From Candidatus Lachnocurva vaginae (GTDB taxonomy: Bacteria; Bacillota; Clostridia; Lachnospirales; Lachnospiraceae): DNA of 64,000 nucleotides. Positions 52,694 through 61,678 of this stretch are shown piece by piece. Below the pieces are notes generated by a model. The model saw only the letters and a program-made list of their open reading frames with translations, did not search any database and was not told the DNA's origin. Position numbers and translations under genes: made by a program. Position 1 is the first letter of the stretch, and each line of letters starts with the position of its first letter. The DNA is taken from positions 1,585,643-1,649,642 of the forward strand of contig CP049781.1 in assembly GCA_011082265.1 (NCBI GenBank), given 5' to 3'.

Positions 52694-52833
52694 GTTGTCT
52701 TCCTTTATAAAAATTGTAAATACTGTTATTTTTCAGGATGCTTCAAGTATATACAGCCTTTCCTTTCATAATAAAATATGAATATTTTTTTGTCAATTGT
52801 ATACATTTTTCCCCCATATATAAACAATTATAT

Positions 52834-52868
52834 AAAAAAACGATTTCTCTATTCCAATAGAAAAATCG
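52834..52868 (-). terminator. Terminator after tRNA-Arg
   Basis: On the minus strand CGATTTTTCTATT pairs with AATAGAGAAATCG (G-T/mismatch allowed, loop GG) and is followed by seven T. It lies 8 bases after the tRNA 3' end. Confidence 0.85.
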
Positions 52869-52876
52869 CCTTTTAA

Positions 52877-52950
52877 CGTCGCTAATGTGATTCGAACACA
52901 CGGCCTTCCGCTTAGGAGGCGGACGCTCTATCCTGCTGAGCTATAGCGAC
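52877..52950 (-). tRNA. tRNA-Arg (anticodon CCT)
   Basis: The acceptor GTCGCTA pairs with TAGCGAC, discriminator G. The anticodon stem CCGC.../GCGG encloses loop CTCCTAA, giving anticodon CCT, reading AGG. D arm TAGCTCAGCAGGATAGAGC and T loop GTTCGAATC are standard. CCA is not encoded. Confidence 0.94.
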
Positions 52951-52982
52951 AAATATACTAAGTAATTTTATTACTTTCCATA

Positions 52983-53849
52983 CTAATACATATGACCTTG
53001 AAGCCATATATCCCCCTTAAATCTTCTTCCTAATTCTATCTCTCCTATCAAATCCTTCTCATTTATTATAACATCAATAGAAATACCGCTGCAAACCACA
53101 GTAAGTACATGCAATATTTGATCCGTAACTGGATTTTGTAGCGTCAAATGCTTTTGTATTGTTCCTAAAATTTCATATTTATCACATTCTATTCCGATAG
53201 GCATAATATAGGATTGCAAAATTGTCATAGTATCTTCAGATTTAATTCTCTCTTGGAGGATATTGTATATTTCAAAATCTTTAGATGATAACTCTTCAGC
53301 AGCATCAGCATCACCTTTTCGTGCTGATTTGTAGAGTTCCTCTCGGGAATTATCCAAAACTTCTTCTTTTACATTTATTTTTGTATCTGTAAGCTGAAAT
53401 AATATTTTTCCACTACCAGCAAGACCGCTAAGTTTTACACTTTTCGTGTCAACTTTTTTATTCTTTTTATAAACTTTTCTTATTTTAGATATAGAATCAT
53501 TTATAAAAAATACCAAATCTATTCCTATTCTATTATCCTCAATTACTCCCTGATAACATTCATTATCAGAACTCTTTATAATCTCAACATCTTCTGTAGA
53601 AGAAAGTTCGCTTCCTTTAAAGAAAGGATAACTATATTCTCTTATATAACCTTTCTCTTCGTCCAACCTTCCTATGGTACAAATACCAGTCATAAAGGTA
53701 TATTCTTTTACATTTTCAATGATTTTATCATCATCAAAATCAAGCTCTATAATCTGATTATCTGGTTTTGATTCTACATTTGATAAAAGCACTCTATACT
53801 CGGCATTATAAATATCTTTAAAGCCGACACTTTTTAAATATCTATGCAT
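52983..53849 (-). CDS. Conserved hypothetical protein, DUF3881-like
   Basis: 288 residues, no signal or membrane segment. The start MHRYLKSVGFKDIYNAEYRV resembles the DUF3881 proteins that I recall in Lachnospiraceae; I could not check this. The middle is acidic. About 165-225 is helical and begins ELYKSARKGDADAAEELSSK, and the C-terminal portion is beta-rich. Function unknown. It follows the DUF4446-like gene by 74 bases in the parA-parB neighbourhood. Confidence 0.6.
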   Translation of the reverse strand: MHRYLKSVGFKDIYNAEYRVLLSNVESKPDNQIIELDFDDDKIIENVKEYTFMTGICTIGRLDEEKGYIREYSYPFFKGSELSSTEDVEIIKSSDNECYQGVIEDNRIGIDLVFFINDSISKIRKVYKKNKKVDTKSVKLSGLAGSGKILFQLTDTKINVKEEVLDNSREELYKSARKGDADAAEELSSKDFEIYNILQERIKSEDTMTILQSYIMPIGIECDKYEILGTIQKHLTLQNPVTDQILHVLTVVCSGISIDVIINEKDLIGEIELGRRFKGDIWLQGHMY

Positions 53850-53923
53850 CTTTTCTCCTATATTAGGCTATTATATAGTATAAAATCTTTTTTTTCAATT
53901 AATGAATTTTTTATCTATTTTTT

Positions 53924-54427
53924 CTATTTATTTTCTTCTACTGAAAGTGCTTTGATTAATGATTCCTCTTCTTCCTTTCCTAAAGAAAGTATGGAATTTC
54001 CACTAATAACTTCTTTAATATATCCGTAACTTCCTGCATTTGAATGAACCACATTCAAAATAAATCCATCCTGCTTTTCATCTAAAAGAGTAAGTACAAA
54101 ACTAAGTTTTCCTCCTGACTCTTCAAACGCATCATATTTTACAATTCCATATTTGCAAAAATTGTTTTTCATTCTGCTATTAATGCTTTTTATATTTCTT
54201 TCATTTTCAGCATTTTGTTTTGCAATATCTTCAATCTGATCTAATTTATTTACCAAAATTTCTTCAAGAGATTGACCATCTTTTCCTTTTAAAAACTTTT
54301 TAAGTTTCTTATTAATTTTTCTTATTTTAACTCCAAATACAATTATTATTATAAAGAAAATTAATAAAAGAGCTGCTAAACCCATTACAACATAGTCTGT
54401 ATTTATTCCTGTATATGATTCTATCAT
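53924..54427 (-). CDS. DUF4446-like membrane protein
   Basis: 167 residues. One N-terminal membrane helix (about 12-34), then a basic segment (KIRKINKKLKKFLKGKDGQS), a helical stretch, and a compact C-terminal domain with YGIVKYDAFEESGGKLSFVL and GYIKEVISGNS. This matches DUF4446, which lies beside parB in many clostridia. The function is unknown; placement suggests an envelope-linked role near the origin. Confidence 0.75.
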   Translation of the reverse strand: MIESYTGINTDYVVMGLAALLLIFFIIIIVFGVKIRKINKKLKKFLKGKDGQSLEEILVNKLDQIEDIAKQNAENERNIKSINSRMKNNFCKYGIVKYDAFEESGGKLSFVLTLLDEKQDGFILNVVHSNAGSYGYIKEVISGNSILSLGKEEEESLIKALSVEENK

Positions 54428-54484
54428 TTATATCATCTCCAAACATTTGTTTGATAAACTAATTTCTGTCTAAAAGCTTCTTAA

Positions 54485-55408
54485 TTAAATCTGTGTGCTT
54501 CTTATAAGTTCTACTATTCTATCTAAATCATCTTTAGTATAATACTCAATCTCAATCTTCCCAGCATTCTTATCTTTTGGAAGAATATTAATTTTAGTTC
54601 CGATTATCGACTTTAAATTTTCTTCAAGTTCGTTATATAGAGCACTATTTACTTCTTTTTCATTTACTTCAGGTTTTACGTCGACTTTCTTCCCTTTTTG
54701 AAGTTTTTTAACTTCCTTTTCGACATCTCTTACATTCATTTTTTTATCAAAAACTTCCTGAGCAAATTCATACTGCTTATCTAAATCTTGTATTCCAAGT
54801 AAAGCTCGTGCATGTCCTGCCTGAATCAGTTCATCTCTTACCATTTGCTGAACTCTTTTATCAAGTTTTAAAAGTCGTAAAGAGTTTGCAATTGCTGTTC
54901 TACTTTTTGAAACTTTTTCTGCGACTTCATCCTGCTTTAAATTAAATTGTTCTAGTAATTGCTGATATCCTAACGCCTCTTCCATAGGATTTAGATCTTC
55001 TCTTTGTACATTTTCTATTATTGCAATTTCGAGAATTTCCTGCTCTGTAAAATCCCTTATTATTACAGGTACTTCTTTTAATCCGGCTATCTTTGCGGCT
55101 CTCCATCTCCTCTCGCCTGCAACAATTTCATAATATCCATCTCTTTTTTTTACTATAATAGGAGAAATGATTCCATGCTGCTTTATGGATTCAGAAAGTT
55201 CAATTAATGCATCTTCATCAAAATGCTTTCTCGGCTGATCTTTATTTGGCTCAATTTTGTTTATATTTATAAGAATTTCCGTTTTGTTCTCATTTTTTTC
55301 TTCTGAACTATTGCTTAAGGAATTTTCTTTTTCTTGCGTTTTTTTATTTTTATGTGGTATAAGTTCATTAAGTCCAGCCCCTAAACCACTTTTTCTTTTA
55401 ACAGCCAT
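54485..55408 (-). CDS. parB: Chromosome partitioning protein ParB (Spo0J)
   Basis: 307 residues. Residues 49-110 carry the N-terminal CTP-binding domain with GERRWRAAKIAG, then the HTH that reads parS (QDEVAEKVSKSRTAIANSLR), and a C-terminal dimerisation part. The first 48 residues are Lys/Ser/Asn-rich. ParB clamps spread from parS and recruit SMC. The start overlaps the parA stop by one base. Two matching parS sites lie 30 and 294 bases upstream of parA. Confidence 0.96.
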   Translation of the reverse strand: MAVKRKSGLGAGLNELIPHKNKKTQEKENSLSNSSEEKNENKTEILININKIEPNKDQPRKHFDEDALIELSESIKQHGIISPIIVKKRDGYYEIVAGERRWRAAKIAGLKEVPVIIRDFTEQEILEIAIIENVQREDLNPMEEALGYQQLLEQFNLKQDEVAEKVSKSRTAIANSLRLLKLDKRVQQMVRDELIQAGHARALLGIQDLDKQYEFAQEVFDKKMNVRDVEKEVKKLQKGKKVDVKPEVNEKEVNSALYNELEENLKSIIGTKINILPKDKNAGKIEIEYYTKDDLDRIVELIRSTQI

Positions 55409-56178
55409 TAGATTCTATTTCCTTCCATTATTTCTTTTGCTAAGTTTTTATAACTTTTTGCCCCAGTTGAACTTGGATCATAAATATTGATTGGAAGCCC
55501 ATTTGAAGGAGCTTCGGCAAGTCTTACATTTCTTGGTATTATTGAGTTATATACTTTTACATCCAAATTATCCTGTACATTTTTTACAACATCTGTAGAA
55601 AGATTTGTTCTTGCGTCAAACATAGTAAATACTACACCCTCAATTTTAAGATTTTCATTCAATCTGTCATGTATTAAATCGATTGTGTTTATAAGCTGAC
55701 TTATTCCTTCAAGAGCGTAATACTCGCATTGTATTGGAACCAATACACTGTCCGCTGTAGTCAACGCATTTACCGTTAACATGTTAAGTGAAGGAGGACA
55801 ATCTATTATTATATAATCATAGTTATCTTTTATATAATCTATTTCATTTTTTAAAACATATTCTCTATCATTTAAGTCCAATAAATCAATTTCCGCTCCT
55901 GCTAAATTTACATTTGAAGGAATTATTTTTAAATTTTTTACAGAATTAACATTCATTATGCATTCTCTTAATGTGCATTCCCCTATAATTAATTCATATA
56001 ATGTATTTTCTAGTTCATTTTTTCTTATTCCAAAACCGCTTGTACAATTTCCCTGCGGATCCATGTCAATAACTAAAACTTTTTTACCTGCTTCAGCTAT
56101 GCATGATGAAAGATTAATTGCTGTTGTGGTTTTTCCTACTCCGCCTTTTTGATTTGCTATTGCTATGGTTTTTACCAT
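55408..56178 (-). CDS. parA: Chromosome partitioning ATPase ParA (Soj)
   Basis: 256 residues. The deviant Walker A KGGVGKTTTAINLSSC is at about 10-25, Walker A' LVIDMDPQGNCTSGFG at 35-50, and YIIIDCPPSLNMLT is the Walker B region. The short N-terminus is the Soj type. ATP-bound dimers bind DNA and, with ParB, govern origin segregation and DnaA activity. It starts directly after parS site 1. Confidence 0.97.
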   Translation of the reverse strand: MVKTIAIANQKGGVGKTTTAINLSSCIAEAGKKVLVIDMDPQGNCTSGFGIRKNELENTLYELIIGECTLRECIMNVNSVKNLKIIPSNVNLAGAEIDLLDLNDREYVLKNEIDYIKDNYDYIIIDCPPSLNMLTVNALTTADSVLVPIQCEYYALEGISQLINTIDLIHDRLNENLKIEGVVFTMFDARTNLSTDVVKNVQDNLDVKVYNSIIPRNVRLAEAPSNGLPINIYDPSSTGAKSYKNLAKEIMEGNRI

Positions 56179-56206
56179 TTTTTTATCCTTTCACTTCAGT
56201 TATAAA

Positions 56207-56222
56207 TGTTTCACGTGAAACA
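56207..56222. promoter_or_regulatory. parS: parS site 1
   Basis: A perfect TGTTTCACGTGAAACA palindrome, the ParB-binding consensus of bacteria. Confidence 0.98.
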
Positions 56223-56470
56223 TTTTTTGTTGCTATTTTTGAAGAGTAAATAAATTTATACATAAACAAACTATTTACTTTTTAAGTTTAGATTTCCCTA
56301 TTCTTAATACATGTGTATTTTAATAACTTTTTTTATTTTAAATTTACTAGAGCACATAACATTTAATCAGTGTTCTATTAATTAAGCTTTATTAAAAGTG
56401 TTTTTTAATTTAAAAAGTACAAAATGTTGTGCTTTTCATTTCCTTTTTATATATTTTCCACTGTATTTTG

Positions 56471-56486
56471 TGTTTCACGTGAAACA
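56471..56486. promoter_or_regulatory. parS: parS site 2
   Basis: A second perfect TGTTTCACGTGAAACA, 264 bases from the first and two bases from the rsmG stop codon. Confidence 0.98.
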
Positions 56487-56488
56487 TT

Positions 56489-57223
56489 TTATTTAAGTGG
56501 ATTTTTTGTAGGAGTTCCTGCTTTTCTGGGAAACTTCTTTTTTGTTTCGCAAACCTTTTCTATTATAGCAAAAGATCTGTGATAATTCATTCCTTCTACT
56601 TCAAAAAAAACATTTTTTATGCTTTTTGCTCCAAGAAGCTTTATTGCAACTTGTGCATCTTCTATTTCTTTATCTAAACCTATTGATTTATACGAAACGA
56701 AAAATCCTCTTTTTTTTATAAACGGTATGCAATATTCAGAAAGGGTAGATAGATTTGCCACTGCTCTTGATACACATAAATCGTATTTTTCTCTATATAA
56801 AGGATTATGTGCAGCATCTTCCGCTCTAAAATGAATTGTTTCTACATTTTTTAAATGTAATTTATCTATAACATCGTCAAGAAAAATCAATCTTTTTTTT
56901 AAAGAATCAAGTAATGTTATCTTTATATTTGGAAATAAAATTTTAAGTGGGATTCCCGGAAATCCTCCCCCCGTTCCTACATCAATTATAGAATTTACTT
57001 TTGAAAAATCTATATATTTAATTATACTTATACTATCTATAAAATGTTTGAGAATAATTTCCTTAGGATCAATTATTGCTGTAAGATTAACTTTTTCATT
57101 ATAACTTAGCAACATTTCTCCATATTTAAAAAACATTTCAATTTGCTCATCAGATATTTTTATTTCAAATTTTTTAAGTAATTCATTAAAATATGAAGAA
57201 AATTGTTCTTTCGTTATATTCAT
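56489..57223 (-). CDS. rsmG: 16S rRNA G527 N7-methyltransferase RsmG
   Basis: 244 residues. AdoMet motif IIDVGTGGGFPGIPLKILFP, LLDSLKKRLIFLDDV and RAVANLSTLSEYCIPFIKK are RsmG signatures. The start MNITKEQFSSYFNELLKKF is normal. The C-terminus is a short basic tail ending in NPLK. It modifies G527 in the 530 loop. Loss of RsmG gives low-level streptomycin resistance in other bacteria. Confidence 0.96.
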   Translation of the reverse strand: MNITKEQFSSYFNELLKKFEIKISDEQIEMFFKYGEMLLSYNEKVNLTAIIDPKEIILKHFIDSISIIKYIDFSKVNSIIDVGTGGGFPGIPLKILFPNIKITLLDSLKKRLIFLDDVIDKLHLKNVETIHFRAEDAAHNPLYREKYDLCVSRAVANLSTLSEYCIPFIKKRGFFVSYKSIGLDKEIEDAQVAIKLLGAKSIKNVFFEVEGMNYHRSFAIIEKVCETKKKFPRKAGTPTKNPLK

Positions 57224-57337
57224 AAATTATTCCTTTTGTAACATAAAATTTTTGTTATACATTTTCATTTTTCATTCTCAGTATTACTATTTTTTTGCAG
57301 ATATAAATATTTAACACAAATATCTACTTTTTAAAAT

Positions 57338-59239
57338 TTATAAATTATTTATATTTTCATTAATATATGCTCCTGATTTTATGTACACAAGAAGTACAGA
57401 AATATCCGCAGGAGAAACTCCTGAAATCCTCGATGCCTGTCCTATATTTTCTGGTCTAATTTTTGAAAGCTTCTGAACAGACTCTATCCTTAAAGAAGGT
57501 ACCTTACTATAGTCTATATCACTAGGAATAGTTTTTTCTTCAAGCTTATGAAATTCTTCCACCTGTTTCTTTTCTCTTTCAATATATCCTCTATATTTTA
57601 TTTGAATATTGACTTGCTCACGCACATCCTCAGGAAGTTTCGGTCTATTTTCATCTATGATAGAAAGATTTTCATAATTTAATTCCGGTCTGCATATAAG
57701 CTCTGACAAAGATGTTGCCTTTTTTATCTCAGTACTTCCGATAGAAGTAATCTTATCATTTATTTTTTTGGAAGCTCCAAATATAAGATTATCTATTCTT
57801 TCAATTTCTTCTTTTATCTGTTTTCTCTTAAGCTCAACTCTGTCATTTCTTTCTTTTGAAATTAAACCTATATCGTAGCCCTTATTTGTTAATCTAAGGT
57901 CTGCATTATCCTGCCTTAAAAGTAATCTATATTCCGCTCTTGATGTCATCATACGATATGGTTCATTTGTTTCCTTTGTAACTAAATCGTCTATGAGAAC
58001 TCCAATGTATCCTTCTGACCTATCTATAATTAATGGGTCTTTTCCTTTTAGTTTTTGTGCCGCATTAATTCCCGCTATAAGACCTTGAGCTGCAGCTTCT
58101 TCATATCCACTGCTTCCATTAAACTGTCCTGCAGAAAAAAGTCCCGAAATGTTTTTAAATTCGAGAGAAAGCTTAAGTTGTCTTGGAGATAAGCAATCAT
58201 ATTCTATCGCATATGCATTTCTTACTATCTTTGCATTTTCAAGCCCTTTAACTGATCTATACATTGCGTACTGAACATACTCTGGCATAGAACTTGACAT
58301 TCCATCTATATACATTTCGTTAGTATATATTCCTTCAGGCTCTACAAACACGTGATGTCTGTTTTTATCGCTAAATTTTACCACTTTATCTTCAATTGAT
58401 GGGCAATATCTTGGTCCAATTCCCTCAATCACTCCCCCATAGATAGGAGACTCATCAATATGCTCTTTTATTATCTTATGAGTATCTTCATTAGTGTATG
58501 TAAGATATACGGGAACCTGCTTTCTTTGGATTGTCTTCTTATCTGTTGTGAATGAAAATGGAACAATTTCCTTATCGCCTTCCTGAATTTCCATTTTAGA
58601 ATAATCTATAGTTTTTCCGTCAATTCGTGCGGGAGTTCCTGTTTTAAATCTTCTAAGTGAAATTCCATATTTCATAAGAGAAGAAGTTAAATTATTTGCC
58701 GCTTTAAGTCCGTTTGGACCCGTATATTCTATGACATTTCCATAAAGACATCTAGCTTTTAAATATGTTCCAGTACAAATAATAACAGCTTTACTATGAT
58801 ATGTTCCTCCCGAAACAGTTTTTACACCTTCTATCTTATTATCTTCAATAATTATGTCAGATATTTCCGCTTGTCTAAGAGTTAAATTAGGAGTATTTTG
58901 CATTGTCTTTCGCATTTCAAGAGAATAGAAAAATTTATCTGCCTGAGCTCGTAAAGAATGTACTGCAGGACCTTTTGACGGGTTAAGCATCTTAGATTGG
59001 ATAAAAGTTCTATCTATATTGATTCCCATTTGTCCGCCCAAAGCATCAAGCTCTCTTACTAGATGTCCCTTTGAACTTCCTCCTATATTCGGATTACATG
59101 GCATCATGGCTACGCTATCCATACTTACTGTAAAACAGATTGTCTTAAATCCAAGTCTTGCACAGGCAAGGCTTGCTTCGCATCCGGCGTGTCCCGCACC
59201 AATTACAACCACATCATAATTTTCTTCAATGAACTCCAT
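57338..59239 (-). CDS. mnmG: tRNA uridine-34 modification enzyme MnmG (GidA)
   Basis: 633 residues. FAD-binding VVIGAGHAGCEASLACAR (about 11-28), CNPNIGGSSKGHLVRELDAL and FSAGQFNGSSGYEEAAAQGL are GidA signatures, and the C-terminal helical domain (RISGVSPADISVLLVYIK) binds MnmE. With MnmE it installs carboxymethylaminomethyl groups at U34. The standard rsmG-mnmG-mnmE order is kept. Confidence 0.97.
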   Translation of the reverse strand: MEFIEENYDVVVIGAGHAGCEASLACARLGFKTICFTVSMDSVAMMPCNPNIGGSSKGHLVRELDALGGQMGINIDRTFIQSKMLNPSKGPAVHSLRAQADKFFYSLEMRKTMQNTPNLTLRQAEISDIIIEDNKIEGVKTVSGGTYHSKAVIICTGTYLKARCLYGNVIEYTGPNGLKAANNLTSSLMKYGISLRRFKTGTPARIDGKTIDYSKMEIQEGDKEIVPFSFTTDKKTIQRKQVPVYLTYTNEDTHKIIKEHIDESPIYGGVIEGIGPRYCPSIEDKVVKFSDKNRHHVFVEPEGIYTNEMYIDGMSSSMPEYVQYAMYRSVKGLENAKIVRNAYAIEYDCLSPRQLKLSLEFKNISGLFSAGQFNGSSGYEEAAAQGLIAGINAAQKLKGKDPLIIDRSEGYIGVLIDDLVTKETNEPYRMMTSRAEYRLLLRQDNADLRLTNKGYDIGLISKERNDRVELKRKQIKEEIERIDNLIFGASKKINDKITSIGSTEIKKATSLSELICRPELNYENLSIIDENRPKLPEDVREQVNIQIKYRGYIEREKKQVEEFHKLEEKTIPSDIDYSKVPSLRIESVQKLSKIRPENIGQASRISGVSPADISVLLVYIKSGAYINENINNL

Positions 59240-59414
59240 TTTTATCTCTTTTCTTTTAATCTGCCTATATAGCCCTTCTTTTATATTTCATATATCTATT
59301 TTAAGTAAATTATTGATATCTTATAAATATATATTTAATTAATTTTAAATATAGCTTTTTTATTATTTTAGTTTTTTTTATTTTACATATATTAGCTTTT
59401 TTTTACAGGAAAAA

Positions 59415-60812
59415 TTATTTACCCATACAAAATTCTGAAAAAATCTTATTTACTAAATCATCTTCAACAGATTCACCTATAATTCTTCCAAGAGAAGTAT
59501 ATGCATCCATAAGATCAATTGTATATAAATCTTCCGTCATTTTATCTTCTATAGTTTTTATACAAAAATCTATACTTCTTATTGCGTTATCAATTTCCTG
59601 TAATTGTCTTCTATTTGAGATTAAAACTTCAGAAGGATTTACTAATTTTCCTGAAAAAAATATATCTTTTATTTTCTTTGAAATCTGTTCTTTTCCCTCA
59701 TCCTTTAGTATAGATATAGATATTAAGTTTTCTTTTAATTTTTTAGGTATCTTATCAACATTAAGGTTTTTTTGAAGGTCACTTTTGTTTATAACTGTTA
59801 TTATTTGTGTTTTTATTTCCAAAATATGCTTAAAGATGTCAATATCTTCCTCTGAAATATTACTGTTATTATCAAGCATTAAGATAATTAAATCCGCTTT
59901 ATTAATATATGATAGGCTTTTTTTTACTCCTATTTTTTCTACAACGTCATCCGTTTCTCTTATTCCTGCTGTATCAATTAAGTTTAAAGGAAGGCCGTTA
60001 AAGTTAATCTGATTAGAAATAATATCTCTTGTAGTTCCCGGTATCTCTGTTACGATTGCATATTCCTCTCCAGAAAGCATATTTAAAAGAGAAGATTTCC
60101 CGACATTCGGTTTTCCTATGATAACAGTATTTATTCCATATTTCATTATACTTCCTTCATTAAAATTATTCTTCATGGATAAAAGTTCATCTTTTATTTC
60201 TGTAATTATTGAAAAAAGTTTTTTGTCATAATCTTCTAAAGAATAATTTTCAGGGTCGTCAAGTGCTGCTTCTATAAATGCACATTCCCTTATCAATTTA
60301 TTTCTTATAGCCTTAATTTTTTCAGATAGATTTCCTTTTAAATGTTGAAGCGATGCACGTCTTGAAAAATCATTATTTGAATTAATTAAATCCATAACTG
60401 CTTCACTTTGAGATAAATCTATTCGACCGTTAAGAAATGCTCTCTTTGTAAATTCTCCAGGTTCTGCCAAACGAATATCTGTTGTAAGTATAGTTTCCAA
60501 AACCTTTTGTAATATAAACGTTCCTCCATGACAATTTATTTCTACAACATTTTCTTTTGTATAAGACCTTGGTGCCAAAAAAATTGACACCATGACCTCA
60601 TCAATTACCTCCCCTTTATAGGAAAAATGTCCATAATGAATTGTATGGCTTTTACATGATAATAAATCTATATCAGAAAAAAACGGAGCTAGAAGCTTAA
60701 TGGAATCTTTTCCGCTTACTCTTACAATTCCAATTCCCGCATCTGTCATTCCCGTTGCTATCGCTGCTATACAATTATTATCACCTAAAAGATTAATATT
60801 TGATATTGCCAT
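59415..60812 (-). CDS. mnmE: tRNA modification GTPase MnmE (TrmE)
   Basis: 465 residues. The N-terminal folate-binding domain (CIAAIATGMTDAGIGIVRVS) is followed by a helical domain into which the G domain is inserted: IIGKPNVGKSSLLNML (G1), TEIPGTTRDI (G2), LIDTAGIRET (G3) and VINKSDL (G4). It ends with the catalytic FCMGK. Partner of MnmG. A terminator between it and jag suggests it can be transcribed separately. Confidence 0.97.
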   Translation of the reverse strand: MAISNINLLGDNNCIAAIATGMTDAGIGIVRVSGKDSIKLLAPFFSDIDLLSCKSHTIHYGHFSYKGEVIDEVMVSIFLAPRSYTKENVVEINCHGGTFILQKVLETILTTDIRLAEPGEFTKRAFLNGRIDLSQSEAVMDLINSNNDFSRRASLQHLKGNLSEKIKAIRNKLIRECAFIEAALDDPENYSLEDYDKKLFSIITEIKDELLSMKNNFNEGSIMKYGINTVIIGKPNVGKSSLLNMLSGEEYAIVTEIPGTTRDIISNQINFNGLPLNLIDTAGIRETDDVVEKIGVKKSLSYINKADLIILMLDNNSNISEEDIDIFKHILEIKTQIITVINKSDLQKNLNVDKIPKKLKENLISISILKDEGKEQISKKIKDIFFSGKLVNPSEVLISNRRQLQEIDNAIRSIDFCIKTIEDKMTEDLYTIDLMDAYTSLGRIIGESVEDDLVNKIFSEFCMGK

Positions 60813-60823
60813 AAAATCACCTT

Positions 60824-60851
60824 AAAAAAGAGGGACCTTTCGATCCCTCTT
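60824..60851 (-). terminator. Terminator after jag
   Basis: AAGAGGGA and TCCCTCTT form an 8-bp perfect stem with an 8-base loop. On the minus strand it is followed by six T. It separates jag from mnmE. Confidence 0.88.
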
Positions 60852-60873
60852 AAAAATAAATTAAAATTCTTAT

Positions 60874-61662
60874 TTATTTAAGTGTAACAACTACATGTCT
60901 ATATGGATCTTCACCTTCGCTATGAGTTGTTACCACAGGATCATTTGAAAGAGCTGAATGAATAACTCTTCTCTCATATGAATTCATAGATTCAAGTGAA
61001 ACAGGTTTCTTTGTTCTCTTAACCTTAAATGCCACATTTTTTGCAAGATTTTCAAGAGTCTTTTTTCTTCTCTCTCTATATTTTTCAGTATCAATAGTTA
61101 TATGAATAAATTCTTTTATCTTTCTATTGATTACAAGATTTGTAAGATATTGAAGTGAATCAAGTGTTCCTCCCCTTTTTCCTATAAGAGTTCCCATATC
61201 ATCACCTGAAAGTTCAATATTAAGTGAATTATTTACTTCATCATAAAAAAACTTAATTGAAACTTCAATATTCATTTTTTCACAAACACCTGTTATAAAA
61301 TTAGTTGCAAGTTCTTTTATTTCCTCTATAGTATCTTCATCTATTTTTTTAGGTGATTTTTTTGCTTTAGATTCATTTAATATTTCCGAAACTTCTTCTT
61401 TTTTTATATTTTTTTCTTCCTTTATTCTTTCTTTTACTTTAGGTTCTTTATTTTCTTTATTTTCTTTATTTTCTTTATTTTCTTTATTTTCTTTTTTTAT
61501 TTTTGCATTTATAATAGCATCTTTACTTGCAAATCCAAAAATTCCGGAACTTCCTTTTTCAACTATTTCATATTCAATTTTATCACTTGTAACTCCAAAT
61601 GTTACAGAAGCGTTAGTTAAAGCTTCCTCGACATTTTTACCGGAAAATTTCTGATATTCCAT
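60874..61662 (-). CDS. jag: RNA-binding protein Jag/KhpB
   Basis: 262 residues. Jag-N domain (1-50: FSGKNVEEALTNASVTFGVT), a charged linker, a KH domain with GTLIGKRGGTLDSLQYLTN and an R3H domain (MNSYERRVIHSALSNDPVVT). KhpB binds small RNAs and affects cell wall and division in other Firmicutes. The linker contains five ENK units made by a 9-base tandem repeat. It follows yidC, the usual place. Confidence 0.93.
   Translation of the reverse strand: MEYQKFSGKNVEEALTNASVTFGVTSDKIEYEIVEKGSSGIFGFASKDAIINAKIKKENKENKENKENKENKEPKVKERIKEEKNIKKEEVSEILNESKAKKSPKKIDEDTIEEIKELATNFITGVCEKMNIEVSIKFFYDEVNNSLNIELSGDDMGTLIGKRGGTLDSLQYLTNLVINRKIKEFIHITIDTEKYRERRKKTLENLAKNVAFKVKRTKKPVSLESMNSYERRVIHSALSNDPVVTTHSEGEDPYRHVVVTLK
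61446..61492 (-). repeat. 9-base tandem repeat in the jag linker
   Basis: GAAAATAAA repeats five times on the minus strand and encodes Glu-Asn-Lys units. Since nine is a multiple of three, copy changes keep the frame and would alter only linker length. Confidence 0.92.
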
Positions 61663-61678
61663 CTATATAAACCTCCAA

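Larger units (their letters stand above)
56179..56488. other. 310-base parS region between rsmG and parA
   Basis: Very AT-rich. It holds one parS at each end and no coding signal or DnaA box that I can see. The parA promoter must lie here, but no strong -35/-10 pair stood out. Confidence 0.6.
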
